A stretch of 64,000 bases of DNA from Enterobacter oligotrophicus (GTDB taxonomy: Bacteria; Pseudomonadota; Gammaproteobacteria; Enterobacterales; Enterobacteriaceae). The position numbers and the translations under genes were made by a program. Positions 32,210-41,399 of this stretch are shown in pieces (positions within the stretch are counted from its first letter, which is position 1; each line of letters begins with the position of its first letter). The notes under the pieces are model-generated. The model was not told where the DNA came from. It did not search any database and saw nothing but the letters and a program-made list of their open reading frames with translations. The DNA lies in the NCBI RefSeq assembly GCF_009176645.1, contig NZ_AP019007.1, positions 2,852,001 to 2,916,000 of the forward strand, in the 5' to 3' direction.

Positions 32210-34486
32210 ATGTCCCCACGTCCCCCGTTCTTCGCCAGCGCCCGAGGCCGCCTGCTGATTTTCAATCTGCTGGTGGTCGCCGTAACGCTGATGGTGAGCG
32301 GCGTGGCGGTGCTCGGCTTTCGCCATGCCAGCCAGATTCAGGAGCAGGTGCAGCAGCAAACGCTGGATGACATGACCGGCAGCATGAACCTTGCGCGTGA
32401 CACGGCGAACGTGGCGACGGCGGCGGTGCGGCTTTCTCAGGTCGTGGGGGCGCTGGAGTACAAAGGCGAAGCGGACAGGCTGAAACAGTCTCAAACGGCA
32501 CTGCGGCATTCGCTGGAGCAGCTTGCCGATGCGCCTCTGGCACAGCAGGAACCGGCGCTGGTGGCGAGAATTATTCGTCGCAGTAATGAATTACAGCAAA
32601 GCGTGACGGGGATGCTGGAGCGCGGGCAGCGACGCCATCTGGAGCGTAACGCGCTGCTCAGCTCGCTCTACCAGAGCCAGAGCTATCTGCGCCATCTGCA
32701 GGATATCAACCGTCGTTACGGCAGCAACGTGCCGGATGCGCGGCAGCTTATGGAAATGGATCGACTGATCGTTGCCGCTATCGGAACCCCTTCGCCGCGC
32801 GCTACGGTGCAGCAACTGGATACGGTGACGGCGACGTTGCCCCGCCGTGCGACGCAACCGGTGGTGGATTTTGTTCTGCCCGATTTTAACGACGAGCTGC
32901 GCAAACTCGCTCCGCTGTCGAAGCTGCTGGAAGAGAGCGATCTCTCTATCAGCTGGTATATGTTTCACATCAAAGCGCTGGTGGCGATACTCAACAGCGA
33001 TATCAATCAGTATGTGGAACAGGTAGCGCGGGCCTCCACGTTGCGTACTGACCAGAGTCATCAGGAACTGCGCTCGATCAGCGTGTTTATCAGCGTGTTC
33101 GCGGTACTGGCGCTGATCATCACCGGCTGCGCCTGCTGGTATATCTACCGCAACCTTGGCTCCAACCTGACGGCCATTTCACGCGCGATGTCGCGGCTGG
33201 CTCACGGGGAGCCGGATGTGTCGGTGCCCGCATTGCAGCGGCGCGACGAGCTGGGTGAACTGGCGCGTGCGTTTAACGTTTTTGCCCGCAATACCGCATC
33301 GCTTGAGCACACCACGCGGCTGCTGAAAGAAAAGACTTCGCAGATGGAGATTGACCGCATCGAGCGTCAGGGACTGGAAGAGGCGCTGTTACATAGCCAG
33401 AAGATGAAGGCCGTCGGGCAACTGACGGGCGGGCTGGCGCATGATTTCAACAACCTGCTGGCGGTGATTATCGGCAGCCTGGAACTGACCGATCCGGACT
33501 CCCCGGATGCGCCGCGCATCACCCGCGCGCTGAAAGCGGCTGAGCGCGGAGCCATGTTGACCCAGCGTCTGCTGGCCTTCTCCCGTAAGCAGTCTCTGCA
33601 TCCGCATGCGGTGGAGCTGAAACCGCTGCTGGAAAATCTCAGCGAGCTAATGCGCCATTCCTTACCTGCCACCATCACGCTGGAAATTGAAGCGCAATCT
33701 CCCGCATGGCCTGCGTGGATTGACGTCAGCCAGCTGGAAAACGCCATTATTAACCTGGTGATGAATGCCCGCGACGCGATGGAGGGGCAGGCTGGCGTGA
33801 TAAAGATCCGCACCTGGAACCAGCGCGTGACCCGCAGTGACGGACGCCGGGAGGATATGGTGGCGCTGGAGGTTATCGATCACGGAAGCGGGATGTCACA
33901 GGAGGTGAAATCGCAGGTTTTTGAGCCGTTCTTCACCACCAAGCAGACCGGGAGTGGGAGCGGGTTAGGGCTGTCGATGGTGTATGGTTTTGTGCGCCAG
34001 TCAGGTGGACGCGTTGAGATCGAAAGTGCGCCGGGCCAGGGTACAACGGTGCGCCTCCAGTTGCCACGTTCGGCGCTTTCGGTTGTTCCTCATGATGAAA
34101 CGCTGGCGACGACGGCAACCGTTGAAAGCGAGCAACTGGTGCTGGTGCTGGAAGATGAAGCCGATGTTCGCCAGACCCTGTGCGAGCAACTTCATCAGCT
34201 TGGTTACCTCACGCTTGAAGCGGAAAGCGGTGAGCAGGCGCTGAAGATGCTGGAGATATCGCCAGACATTGGCATGTTTATCAGCGACTTAATGCTGCCG
34301 GGAAGCCTGAGCGGTGCCGAAGTGATTCACCAGGTGCGCAGCCATCATCCGCAGCTACCGGTGCTGCTGATCAGCGGGCAGGATCTCCGTCCGGCGAATA
34401 ACCCGCAGCTACCGGACGTGGAACAGCTGCGTAAGCCGTTTACCCGTGTACAGCTGGCGCAGGCGCTGCGCAAGGTGATGACATAA
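32210..34486 (+). CDS. TorS-like hybrid sensor histidine kinase
   Basis: 758 aa. TM1 about 12-35, a long helical periplasmic sensor (about 36-290) of TorS type, TM2 about 292-315 ([19 protein letters not shown]), HAMP (about 318-370), a HisKA domain with phospho-acceptor H411 in GGLAHDFNN, HATPase with N box [13 protein letters not shown]1 DHGSGMS and G2 [11 protein letters not shown], and a C-terminal receiver with D693 in FISDLMLPG. No Hpt domain follows, unlike TorS. It is divergent from the sugar operon and the response regulator lies at the operon's far end. The last 47 bp overlap the convergent alsK gene. Confidence 0.9.
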   Translation: MSPRPPFFASARGRLLIFNLLVVAVTLMVSGVAVLGFRHASQIQEQVQQQTLDDMTGSMNLARDTANVATAAVRLSQVVGALEYKGEADRLKQSQTALRHSLEQLADAPLAQQEPALVARIIRRSNELQQSVTGMLERGQRRHLERNALLSSLYQSQSYLRHLQDINRRYGSNVPDARQLMEMDRLIVAAIGTPSPRATVQQLDTVTATLPRRATQPVVDFVLPDFNDELRKLAPLSKLLEESDLSISWYMFHIKALVAILNSDINQYVEQVARASTLRTDQSHQELRSISVFISVFAVLALIITGCACWYIYRNLGSNLTAISRAMSRLAHGEPDVSVPALQRRDELGELARAFNVFARNTASLEHTTRLLKEKTSQMEIDRIERQGLEEALLHSQKMKAVGQLTGGLAHDFNNLLAVIIGSLELTDPDSPDAPRITRALKAAERGAMLTQRLLAFSRKQSLHPHAVELKPLLENLSELMRHSLPATITLEIEAQSPAWPAWIDVSQLENAIINLVMNARDAMEGQAGVIKIRTWNQRVTRSDGRREDMVALEVIDHGSGMSQEVKSQVFEPFFTTKQTGSGSGLGLSMVYGFVRQSGGRVEIESAPGQGTTVRLQLPRSALSVVPHDETLATTATVESEQLVLVLEDEADVRQTLCEQLHQLGYLTLEAESGEQALKMLEISPDIGMFISDLMLPGSLSGAEVIHQVRSHHPQLPVLLISGQDLRPANNPQLPDVEQLRKPFTRVQLAQALRKVMT

Positions 34487-35384
34487 ACTGACAGCGCGCC
34501 AGTGTCGCCGCGCCCTGTGCGCCGTTAAAGGCTGATGACGATGCGGTGATAAAGCGCACAGCCTCATACGGCAGCGGACGCCGCAGATGCTGTTTTATCC
34601 CGGCAATCAGCGTTTCGCGCGGGAAGGCGTCCATGTCCATCACCCCACCGCCAAGGATCACTGCGTCCGGGTCGAACAGATTGATGCTGGTGGCGATAGC
34701 GCGAGCTGCATGAGCCAGCAGTTGCTGCACAAAGGGTTCATCACGCGCGACGGTAAAAATTTCACCAATCGCATACTCACGCGGCTGCTGTTCATACCAT
34801 CGTTTCAGCGCGATGCCGGAGCAGACGGTTTCCAGACATCCCGTGTTGCCACAGCCGCAATGACGGGTCATATCGCCTTGTGGAATGTGCCCGAGTTCGC
34901 CTGCTACGCCATGAGCGCCGGTCCAGGGGGCACCGTTCAGCCAGATGGCAAATCCCATACCCGTACCGAGATAAGCCGCCAGCACCTGTTGATGCTGCAG
35001 GTTGTGCTGCACGACGTCAAACGAGAGCTGCAGGTTAACATCGCGGGAAAACTCTACCGGGCAGCTCAGCGCATCTTCCAGCTTACCTGCCAGGTCGAAC
35101 AGTTCTGTTGCCTGAAGCGGCAGATTTGGCGTAGAGATAATGGTGCGTTTATCTTTGCCCACGAGCGCCGGGAAGCCCATCATCAGACCGCGACAGCGAA
35201 CCTGAAAATGCTGCAACTGCGCGTTAATCATTTCCGTGACGCCAATGACCACGCCAGAGCTGATGACCTCTGACGTTCGTTGTTTCTCGCAGTGGATCAC
35301 AGTGCCATCGCCTGTTTGCAGGCAAAAACGGATATGGGTTGCCCCCATATCCACTCCGGCGACAACATCAGGCTGTTTTTGCAT
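34440..35384 (-). CDS. alsK: AlsK, ROK-family D-allose kinase
   Basis: 314 aa. ROK family: N-terminal ATP site [11 protein letters not shown], the zinc motif [10 protein letters not shown], and GVAGELGHI. Phosphorylates D-allose to allose-6-phosphate (E. coli assignment). The start lies inside the 3' end of alsE (17-bp overlap). The C terminus is extended a few residues ([17 protein letters not shown]) and its coding region overlaps the tail of the convergent sensor kinase by 47 bp. Confidence 0.93.
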   Translation of the reverse strand: MQKQPDVVAGVDMGATHIRFCLQTGDGTVIHCEKQRTSEVISSGVVIGVTEMINAQLQHFQVRCRGLMMGFPALVGKDKRTIISTPNLPLQATELFDLAGKLEDALSCPVEFSRDVNLQLSFDVVQHNLQHQQVLAAYLGTGMGFAIWLNGAPWTGAHGVAGELGHIPQGDMTRHCGCGNTGCLETVCSGIALKRWYEQQPREYAIGEIFTVARDEPFVQQLLAHAARAIATSINLFDPDAVILGGGVMDMDAFPRETLIAGIKQHLRRPLPYEAVRFITASSSAFNGAQGAATLARCQFMSSPCAAPAPAVHG

Positions 35385-36063
35385 GAGGAACGCCCTCGTT
35401 TCTTGCCGACAGGATCTGTCCGGCCATCAATTGCCATGCATCACTGATATTTTCTGCATGGTTAAACAGGCCGGATGTCCCGACGATAAAGACGTCTGCC
35501 CCGGCGGCCATCAGTTTTTTATACGTAGCCTGATTGCAGGAGCCGTCGATCTCAATCTCATAGCTCAACCCTTCGCGTTCGCGCCAGGCTTTCAGTTCCG
35601 CAATTTTATCCAGCATTTCCGGAATGAACGGCTGACCAGCAAAGCCGGGATCGACGGTCATAACGGTAATTTTGTCTGCCTTGTGAATATAGTATTTCAT
35701 TGCCTCAACCGGAGTTTCTGGATTGAGGATCAGCCCGACTTTCATGCCATGACGGCGAATTTCATCTATCAGGCGAAAGGCCTGGCCGTTGATCGTTTCG
35801 GGGTGCAGGGTGATGAAATCCGCTCCAGCCTGTGCCAACTGGCTAATGTAATCCTGCGGACGTGTCACCATCAGATGACAGTCCAGCGGTTTGGTGGCGA
35901 GCTTCTTCACCTGGCCGACAAAGAATGGCGACAGCGTCAGGTTTGGCACAAAATGGCCGTCCATGATGTCGATATGGAAGTAATCCGCGTGCTGGTCAAT
36001 GAATTCAATCTGTTCTTTGAATTTCAGTAGATCCATACACATCAGGGAGGGTGATATTTTCAT
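35368..36063 (-). CDS. alsE: AlsE, D-allulose-6-phosphate 3-epimerase
   Basis: 231 aa, E. coli AlsE length and nearly the same sequence. Ribulose-phosphate 3-epimerase TIM barrel with metal/catalytic residues in [29 protein letters not shown] and EIDGSCN, and phosphate-binding GTSGLF. Converts allulose-6-phosphate to fructose-6-phosphate, completing D-allose breakdown. 10 bp after alsC with an AAGGAA ribosome site. Confidence 0.96.
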   Translation of the reverse strand: MKISPSLMCMDLLKFKEQIEFIDQHADYFHIDIMDGHFVPNLTLSPFFVGQVKKLATKPLDCHLMVTRPQDYISQLAQAGADFITLHPETINGQAFRLIDEIRRHGMKVGLILNPETPVEAMKYYIHKADKITVMTVDPGFAGQPFIPEMLDKIAELKAWREREGLSYEIEIDGSCNQATYKKLMAAGADVFIVGTSGLFNHAENISDAWQLMAGQILSARNEGVPHAKTA

Positions 36064-36073
36064 TGTGAATTCC

Positions 36074-37054
36074 TTACTTACTGATCAATCTATCGAGGGC
36101 GACAGCGGCAATAATCAACCCGCCCATCACCACCAGCTGGTAATAGGTTTGAACCTGTAAAATGTTGAGCCCGTTATTGATGGTGCCGATGATGAGACCG
36201 CCAATCACGACTGAGAAGATGCGACCTTTGCCACCGAAGAAGCTGGTGCCGCCAATGATGGCACTGGCGATGGCGTAGGTTTCAAACCCCATCCCGGCTA
36301 ACGGCTCTGCAGCACCCAGACGAGCGGTGGAGACCACGCCCGCCAGCCCGGCACACACACCAGAAATGATAAAGACCACCAGCATGTGAAACTTCACGTC
36401 GATACCGGAGTAGAACGCCGAGTTTTTATTGCCTCCCAGCGCGTAGATGTTGCGTCCCAGCCGCATGCGGGTTGTGAGGAACCAGAGGATCACGGCCACT
36501 ATGAGCGAGAAAATGACCGGTACGGGAACGCCTAATACGCTGGCGGCAAAGAAGTTCACAAAGTCAAATGAGAAGCCGTACACCGAGTTAGCATCGGAGA
36601 TCACCAGCGTAATGCCACGGAAAATGGCGTTGGTGCCAAGGGTGATAATAAATGGATGCAGCCCGGTCCAGTTCACAAGACAGCCGTTAATCGCCCCCAG
36701 TGCGCCGCCGACCAGCACGCCGCCAATCAGAGCCGCGAGGAACGGATCGACGCCAGCCAGCATCAGCTTTGCTGTCACCATACCGGAAAGCGCAAGGATA
36801 GCCCCGACGGAGAGGTCAATACCTGCGACCAGGATGGCAAAGAATTCGCCCATTCCAATCAGCACCGTCACTGAACTTTGCACAAAAATCTGCGTGATAT
36901 TATTGGTGGTCAGAAAGTATTCCGACGACAGCGTGCCAAAGATGGCAACGATGATCGCGAGGATGAAAAAAGTGCCGTACTTGTCCCAGAACAGCGCGAA
37001 ATTAAACGGCTTTTTCTCATCCATATTGCCTTTCACTCTTGTGGTAATGCCCAT
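36074..37054 (-). CDS. alsC: AlsC, D-allose ABC transporter permease
   Basis: 326 aa, RbsC/AraH family with about ten membrane segments (GIDLSVGAILALSGM, TGLHPFIITLGTNAIFRG, AIASAIIGGTSFFGGKG). Forms the importer with AlsA and AlsB. The start ATG lies 22 bp inside the end of alsA; a second ATG 11 codons in (MDEKKPF) is an alternative start. Confidence 0.95.
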   Translation of the reverse strand: MGITTRVKGNMDEKKPFNFALFWDKYGTFFILAIIVAIFGTLSSEYFLTTNNITQIFVQSSVTVLIGMGEFFAILVAGIDLSVGAILALSGMVTAKLMLAGVDPFLAALIGGVLVGGALGAINGCLVNWTGLHPFIITLGTNAIFRGITLVISDANSVYGFSFDFVNFFAASVLGVPVPVIFSLIVAVILWFLTTRMRLGRNIYALGGNKNSAFYSGIDVKFHMLVVFIISGVCAGLAGVVSTARLGAAEPLAGMGFETYAIASAIIGGTSFFGGKGRIFSVVIGGLIIGTINNGLNILQVQTYYQLVVMGGLIIAAVALDRLISK

Positions 37055-38565
37055 GCCATGATCTCCTCTTCGCCCATGTCGTCGCGATTGGTCAGGATTT
37101 GCGTCAGTCGCCCTTCGCAGAACACGGCGATGCGGTCGCAGACGGCGATAATTTCAGGTAGCTCGGATGACACCATCAGGATGACCTTGCCTTCGTCAGC
37201 CAACTGGCGCATCACCTTGTAGATTTCGGCCTTGGCACCGACGTCAATGCCGCGGGTGGGCTCATCAAAAATGATGACGTCCGGGTTGCAGCATAGCCAT
37301 TTGGAAATCAGTACCTTTTGCTGATTACCGCCGGAGAGTTCGGTGATGTTCTGTTCAACGTTATGGCATTTCAGCCCCAGCAACTGGCGCTGTACTTCGG
37401 CAGTTTTTTGCTCCTCGCTTTCGCGAAACAGCCCCATTGCTCCCTTGTAGCCGCCATTTTTCAGGCTGTGGCTCACTGCCATATTCTGGGCGATAGAAAA
37501 ATTGGGGAAAAAGCCGTTTTCCCGGCGGCTTTCGGTGATGTAGGCCATTCCTTTTTTCAGGGCATCCAGCGGTGAACGAGGGGAGATGGTTTTGCCATTG
37601 AGGCGTATTTCGCCGCTCGCGCGTTTATCCACGCCGAACAGGCAGTTCATGAGTTCGGTCCGGCCGGAGCCGACTAACCCTGCGAAACCGAGGATTTCGC
37701 CGCGATTCACGCTAAACGAGATATCACGCACTTTTTTCTTATCGCGGCTGGTGACGTTTTTCACTTCAAAAACGGTGTCGCGTTCGATGTTGCCGGTGCT
37801 CTCTTTCATCGCATTAAAGCGGTTTTGCAGCTCGCGACCGACCATCAGACGCACAATGTCATCGTTTGTCACATCGCTGACCATGCCGCTGCAGACGCTG
37901 CTGCCGTCTTTCATCACCGTGTAGCGATCACAAATCCGACGAATTTCTGCCAGCTTATGCGAGATATACACAATGGCGGTGCCTTCTTTTCGCAACTGAT
38001 TCATGATCAGAAACAGATAGTCCACCTCTTTATTGGTTAAGGAAGAGGTGGGTTCATCCATGATGATCACTCTGGCGTTGAGCATTAAGGTTTTGGCAAT
38101 TTCCAGCATCTGTTTGTGGCTGATGGATAAATTCGCTACCTTTTCATCTAAATCGACTTTTAATCCGACGCGTAAGAGCATCATTGCGCCGCGAATGCGC
38201 ATCTCTTTCCAGTCGATAATTGTGACGCCGCAGACCTTTTTCGTCAGATGTCGGCCAATATATAAATTCTCCAGCACCGTTAATTCATCAATGACGCTGA
38301 GTTCCTGATAAATAATTCCGATGCCCAGCTGGGCGGCTAGTTTATGATCGAGTTTGTCGTAATGGGTTTCATTAATCGTAATAGTGCCTTTGGTCGGTTC
38401 ATGTATTCCCGACAATACTTTCATTAAGGTTGATTTACCGGCACCGTTTTCCCCTAATAATGCGTGGATCTCGTGAGGAAATATCGTTAAATCAACCGAT
38501 TTTAATGCGTGAACCGGACCAAAGGATTTGCCGATCCCCGCCATCGAAATATATGGCGTGACCAT
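37033..38565 (-). CDS. alsA: AlsA, D-allose ABC transporter ATP-binding protein
   Basis: 510 aa, E. coli AlsA length. Two ABC domains: Walker [10 protein letters not shown] and Walker B VIIMDEPTSSL in the first; [18 protein letters not shown] and VIIFDEPTRGIDV in the second. Energises D-allose (and possibly D-ribose) import. Follows alsB after a REP-like hairpin. Confidence 0.96.
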   Translation of the reverse strand: MVTPYISMAGIGKSFGPVHALKSVDLTIFPHEIHALLGENGAGKSTLMKVLSGIHEPTKGTITINETHYDKLDHKLAAQLGIGIIYQELSVIDELTVLENLYIGRHLTKKVCGVTIIDWKEMRIRGAMMLLRVGLKVDLDEKVANLSISHKQMLEIAKTLMLNARVIIMDEPTSSLTNKEVDYLFLIMNQLRKEGTAIVYISHKLAEIRRICDRYTVMKDGSSVCSGMVSDVTNDDIVRLMVGRELQNRFNAMKESTGNIERDTVFEVKNVTSRDKKKVRDISFSVNRGEILGFAGLVGSGRTELMNCLFGVDKRASGEIRLNGKTISPRSPLDALKKGMAYITESRRENGFFPNFSIAQNMAVSHSLKNGGYKGAMGLFRESEEQKTAEVQRQLLGLKCHNVEQNITELSGGNQQKVLISKWLCCNPDVIIFDEPTRGIDVGAKAEIYKVMRQLADEGKVILMVSSELPEIIAVCDRIAVFCEGRLTQILTNRDDMGEEEIMAWALPQE

Positions 38566-38583
38566 GTTTACTCCTTATTTTTT

Positions 38584-38618
38584 CACCCTCTCCCTGTGGG
38601 AGAGGATGGGGTAAGGGC
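38584..38618. repeat. REP-like palindrome (CCCTCTCCC family) between alsB and alsA
   Basis: CACCCTCTCCCTGTGGGAGAGG with a GGGGTAAGGGC arm in the 75-bp alsB-alsA gap. Such a hairpin could raise binding-protein message over the ATPase. Confidence 0.85.
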
Positions 38619-38640
38619 ATCAATCTGCACAAAGTCTGCG

Positions 38641-39576
38641 TTATTTCGTTACGAGAATTGAATCCACCAGCTTGAATTCAGGTGCTTTTTCCAGTGGGAT
38701 CACCTTTCCGGTTTTCGCCGCATCTACCATCAGTTTCAACCCTGTCGCACCGATATCCGCTGGGTTTTGTGCGACGGTAGCGGTCATTTGCCCGGCATCG
38801 ACCATCTTGCGGGCTTCCGGGATACCGTCTGTGCCAACCACCAGAATATTGCCCGTTTTACCAGCGTTTGCTACAGCCTGCGCTACGCCCATTGCCATAG
38901 TGTCGTTTGCGCAGTAGAACGCTTTGAGATTCGGGTTACGTTGCAGAACGTTGGTTGCCACATCCAGGGCTTTAATGCGATCCCAGTCTGCAGGCTGGCT
39001 GGCAACAAGTTTGATTTGGCTTGCTTTTTTGAAGGCATCGGTTGCGCCATTGCGCCGTGCTTCGCCCGATGCGTTACCCGCTTTCCCTTCGATAATCGCC
39101 ACTTCACCGCCCTGTGCGCCGAGCTTATCAATAATAAACGCGGCACCTTTTGCCCCGACGGCCACGTTATCCGTGGTGACGAAACCTTCCACGTTACCGC
39201 CCGCTTTTTTCAGGTTATCCATGTCGATTTTCTCATCGAGATTCACCAGATAAATCCCCTTTTGCCAGGCGCGCGCCACGGGCATCACCAGATTTACCGA
39301 GGAGAGAGGGGCGAAAGCAATACCTTTATAATTCTTGTTACTCAAGTCTTCGAAAAGCTGTAATTGAGACTGAAAATCCCCTTCCGATGGTGAGGCAAAA
39401 ATATCAACGCTCACCCCCAGGGTTTTAGCCTCATCTTCAATCCCTTTCTTCATATCTACCCAGAATGGATTGGAGAGCGTTTTTAATACCACCGCATATT
39501 CCGCAGCAGCAAATACGCTGGTGGATAACATTAAGCCCATAACGGTGCCGCTGAAATATTTCAGATATTTATTCAT
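38641..39576 (-). CDS. alsB: AlsB, periplasmic D-allose-binding protein
   Basis: 311 aa, E. coli AlsB length. Signal peptide ending near residue 23 (LSTSVFAAA) and a type 1 periplasmic-binding fold (EYAVVLKTLSNPFWVDMKKG, FAPLSSVNLVMPVARAW, YCANDTMAMGVAQAV). Delivers D-allose to AlsA/AlsC. First structural gene after the regulator alsR. Confidence 0.96.
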   Translation of the reverse strand: MNKYLKYFSGTVMGLMLSTSVFAAAEYAVVLKTLSNPFWVDMKKGIEDEAKTLGVSVDIFASPSEGDFQSQLQLFEDLSNKNYKGIAFAPLSSVNLVMPVARAWQKGIYLVNLDEKIDMDNLKKAGGNVEGFVTTDNVAVGAKGAAFIIDKLGAQGGEVAIIEGKAGNASGEARRNGATDAFKKASQIKLVASQPADWDRIKALDVATNVLQRNPNLKAFYCANDTMAMGVAQAVANAGKTGNILVVGTDGIPEARKMVDAGQMTATVAQNPADIGATGLKLMVDAAKTGKVIPLEKAPEFKLVDSILVTK

Positions 39577-39608
39577 AGCAGTGTTCTCAACGTAGGGTAC
39601 ATTTTTGT

Positions 39609-39638
39609 TAATCCCGCAGGTGCGGGATTAACCTTTTT
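39609..39638. other. Stable stem-loop between alsR and alsB
   Basis: GTTAATCCCGC/GCGGGATTAAC, 11-bp perfect stem with a 4-nt loop, in the 64-bp gap. On the coding (minus) strand it is not followed by a T-tract, so it looks more like an RNA-stabilising or attenuating hairpin than an intrinsic terminator. Confidence 0.6.
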
Positions 39639-39640
39639 GT

Positions 39641-40531
39641 TTACTTCAGTGCGCCAGGAGAAAAGAAATCCACAATAGCGCCTGTTTTTTGCATATTTAA
39701 TGTGGCCTGTTCTATATTTTGTTGTGCAACGGAAACAAATAATGCATCTAATAATGTGAGTTGTAATATACGCGCTGAGGCGTTACGCCCTAATAAAGGG
39801 GTCTCTGGTGCTGGCGAACAAATAATATAATCTGCAAGTTTGGCTATCGGAGAATGATAACTGTGGGTAATACAGATAATTTTCGCGCCGTTTTTTTTGG
39901 CTAACTCTACAGCGGCTTTTACATCGCTGGTGCGCCCGGAGTGCGACACCACCAGCACCACATCTCCTTCTTTCAGCAGTGAGGCAGACATCATCATGAT
40001 GTGCGCGTCCTGATAGGACTGGCAGCGCACGCCAATACGTAAAAACTTGTGCTGGATGTCGGCACAAATGGCATTGGAGCCGCCGACACCGTACAGATCG
40101 CGCTGGTTTGCTTGGGCAAAGAAGCGGGCCGCGCGGTGTATTTCATCCACATTGACAATGGACTGGCCTTCCATAATCGTGCGCAGGGTAATGTTGAACA
40201 CTTTGTTAACCACATCCTGCGGCGCTTCATCAAAGGCCAGCTCTGCGGGCAGCACCTGTTCAGATTGCGAAAAGTAGTCAATCAGTGCTGCACGCAGGTT
40301 ACGAAAACCGCTAAAACCGAGCAGTTTTGCCACCTTAACGATCATGGCTTCCGAGACCATCAGCGTCTCAGCTACATCTTTAATCGCTGGCGCACCGCTC
40401 AGATTCCCTGGCTGAAGCAACCAGTCAACAATTCGGCTTTCGTTATCCGTCATCCCTTCCTGCCTCATGCGCAGGTAAGGTGCCAGGCCGATGCCATTAG
40501 GCAGCTCTTTTTCAAATTCTGGCTGGCTCAT
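39641..40531 (-). CDS. alsR: AlsR (RpiR), RpiR-family repressor of als and rpiB
   Basis: 296 aa, E. coli AlsR length. N-terminal RpiR helix-turn-helix (IKDVAETLMVSEAMIVKVAKLLGFSGFRNLR region) and a C-terminal SIS sugar-phosphate-binding domain (from about 130; GVGGSNAI, VVSHSGRTSDVK). In E. coli it represses alsBACEK and rpiB and is relieved by allose. It heads the als operon and is divergent from rpiB. Confidence 0.95.
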   Translation of the reverse strand: MSQPEFEKELPNGIGLAPYLRMRQEGMTDNESRIVDWLLQPGNLSGAPAIKDVAETLMVSEAMIVKVAKLLGFSGFRNLRAALIDYFSQSEQVLPAELAFDEAPQDVVNKVFNITLRTIMEGQSIVNVDEIHRAARFFAQANQRDLYGVGGSNAICADIQHKFLRIGVRCQSYQDAHIMMMSASLLKEGDVVLVVSHSGRTSDVKAAVELAKKNGAKIICITHSYHSPIAKLADYIICSPAPETPLLGRNASARILQLTLLDALFVSVAQQNIEQATLNMQKTGAIVDFFSPGALK

Positions 40532-40880
40532 CGCTCTCTTTTGTCCTTAACAATGAAGACGACACTATATCACCACATCATTCCTGAGAAATATGCTGAT
40601 AACTTCACAAAATTTATAAATTCATAAAGTTTTATTTTTCGTGAAGTTTGTGTTTTCAGTGATTTTTTAATGCCTTTTAAAATCAAGAAATTATCTCATT
40701 GCTGGGTAAGAATATCTCCCAGGGTAAGCGCGTTATGCGATCAGGATGCTATTGAAATGTGAAAGTCAGGCGTGTAGAACACAGAGCAATACGATGGTTT
40801 TGGCGGTTTATTGCACAAATTACCGGTCTTAAATCACAAAACTCATCATGTTTGTAAAGTTAACTCACATGAGGCACACC
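40532..40880. promoter_or_regulatory. alsR/rpiB divergent regulatory region with candidate AlsR operator
   Basis: 349 bp, AT-rich, no gene. It contains the inverted repeat AACTTCAC (40601-40608) and GTGAAGTT (40641-40648), arm centres 40 bp apart (about four helical turns), flanking an AT-rich promoter-like stretch. This is the best candidate for the AlsR operator controlling both directions. A TGTAAAGTTAACTCACATGAGG stretch with the rpiB ribosome site lies at the right end. Confidence 0.5.
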
Positions 40881-41330
40881 ATGAAAAGGATTGCGTTCGG
40901 CTGCGATCACATTGGTTTTATTCTAAAAGAGGACATTCTGGCTCACCTGCACGCACGTGGTGTGGAGGTGAAAGATAAGGGCGCATGGTCTTCTGAACGA
41001 ACGGACTATCCGCACTACGCCAGTTCCGTTGCACAGTCCATTCTCGATAATGAGGTCGACGGCGGTATTTTGATCTGCGGCACTGGCGTTGGGATCTCGA
41101 TTACGGCCAATAAATTCCCCGGTATTCGCGCGGTGGTCTGTAGCGAACCCTATTCTGCGCAGCTTTCCCGTCAACATAATAATACTAACGTGCTGGCATT
41201 TGGCTCGCGCGTGGTCGGGCTGGAGCTGGCAAAAATGATTGTCGATGCCTGGCTGGATGCTGAGTTTGAGGGTGGAAGACATCAGGTGCGAGTCGACGCG
41301 ATTGCGGCAATTGAACAGGCGCAGAATTGA
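40881..41330 (+). CDS. rpiB: RpiB, ribose-5-phosphate isomerase B / allose-6-phosphate isomerase
   Basis: 149 aa from MKRIAFGCDH (GAGG upstream), E. coli RpiB length. LacAB/RpiB fold with GCDHIGF, catalytic cysteine in GILICGTGVGISI (C66 region), SRQHNNTNVLAFG. Interconverts ribose-5-phosphate and ribulose-5-phosphate, and isomerises allose-6-phosphate to allulose-6-phosphate, the step before AlsE. An 11-codon upstream extension is rejected. Confidence 0.97.
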   Translation: MKRIAFGCDHIGFILKEDILAHLHARGVEVKDKGAWSSERTDYPHYASSVAQSILDNEVDGGILICGTGVGISITANKFPGIRAVVCSEPYSAQLSRQHNNTNVLAFGSRVVGLELAKMIVDAWLDAEFEGGRHQVRVDAIAAIEQAQN

Positions 41331-41399
41331 GATTCCTCCGCTACCTCTCGCTCCAGTCGTTCATTACCGTAAAGCCAGCCCACCTGCGAGACTGGCTTT

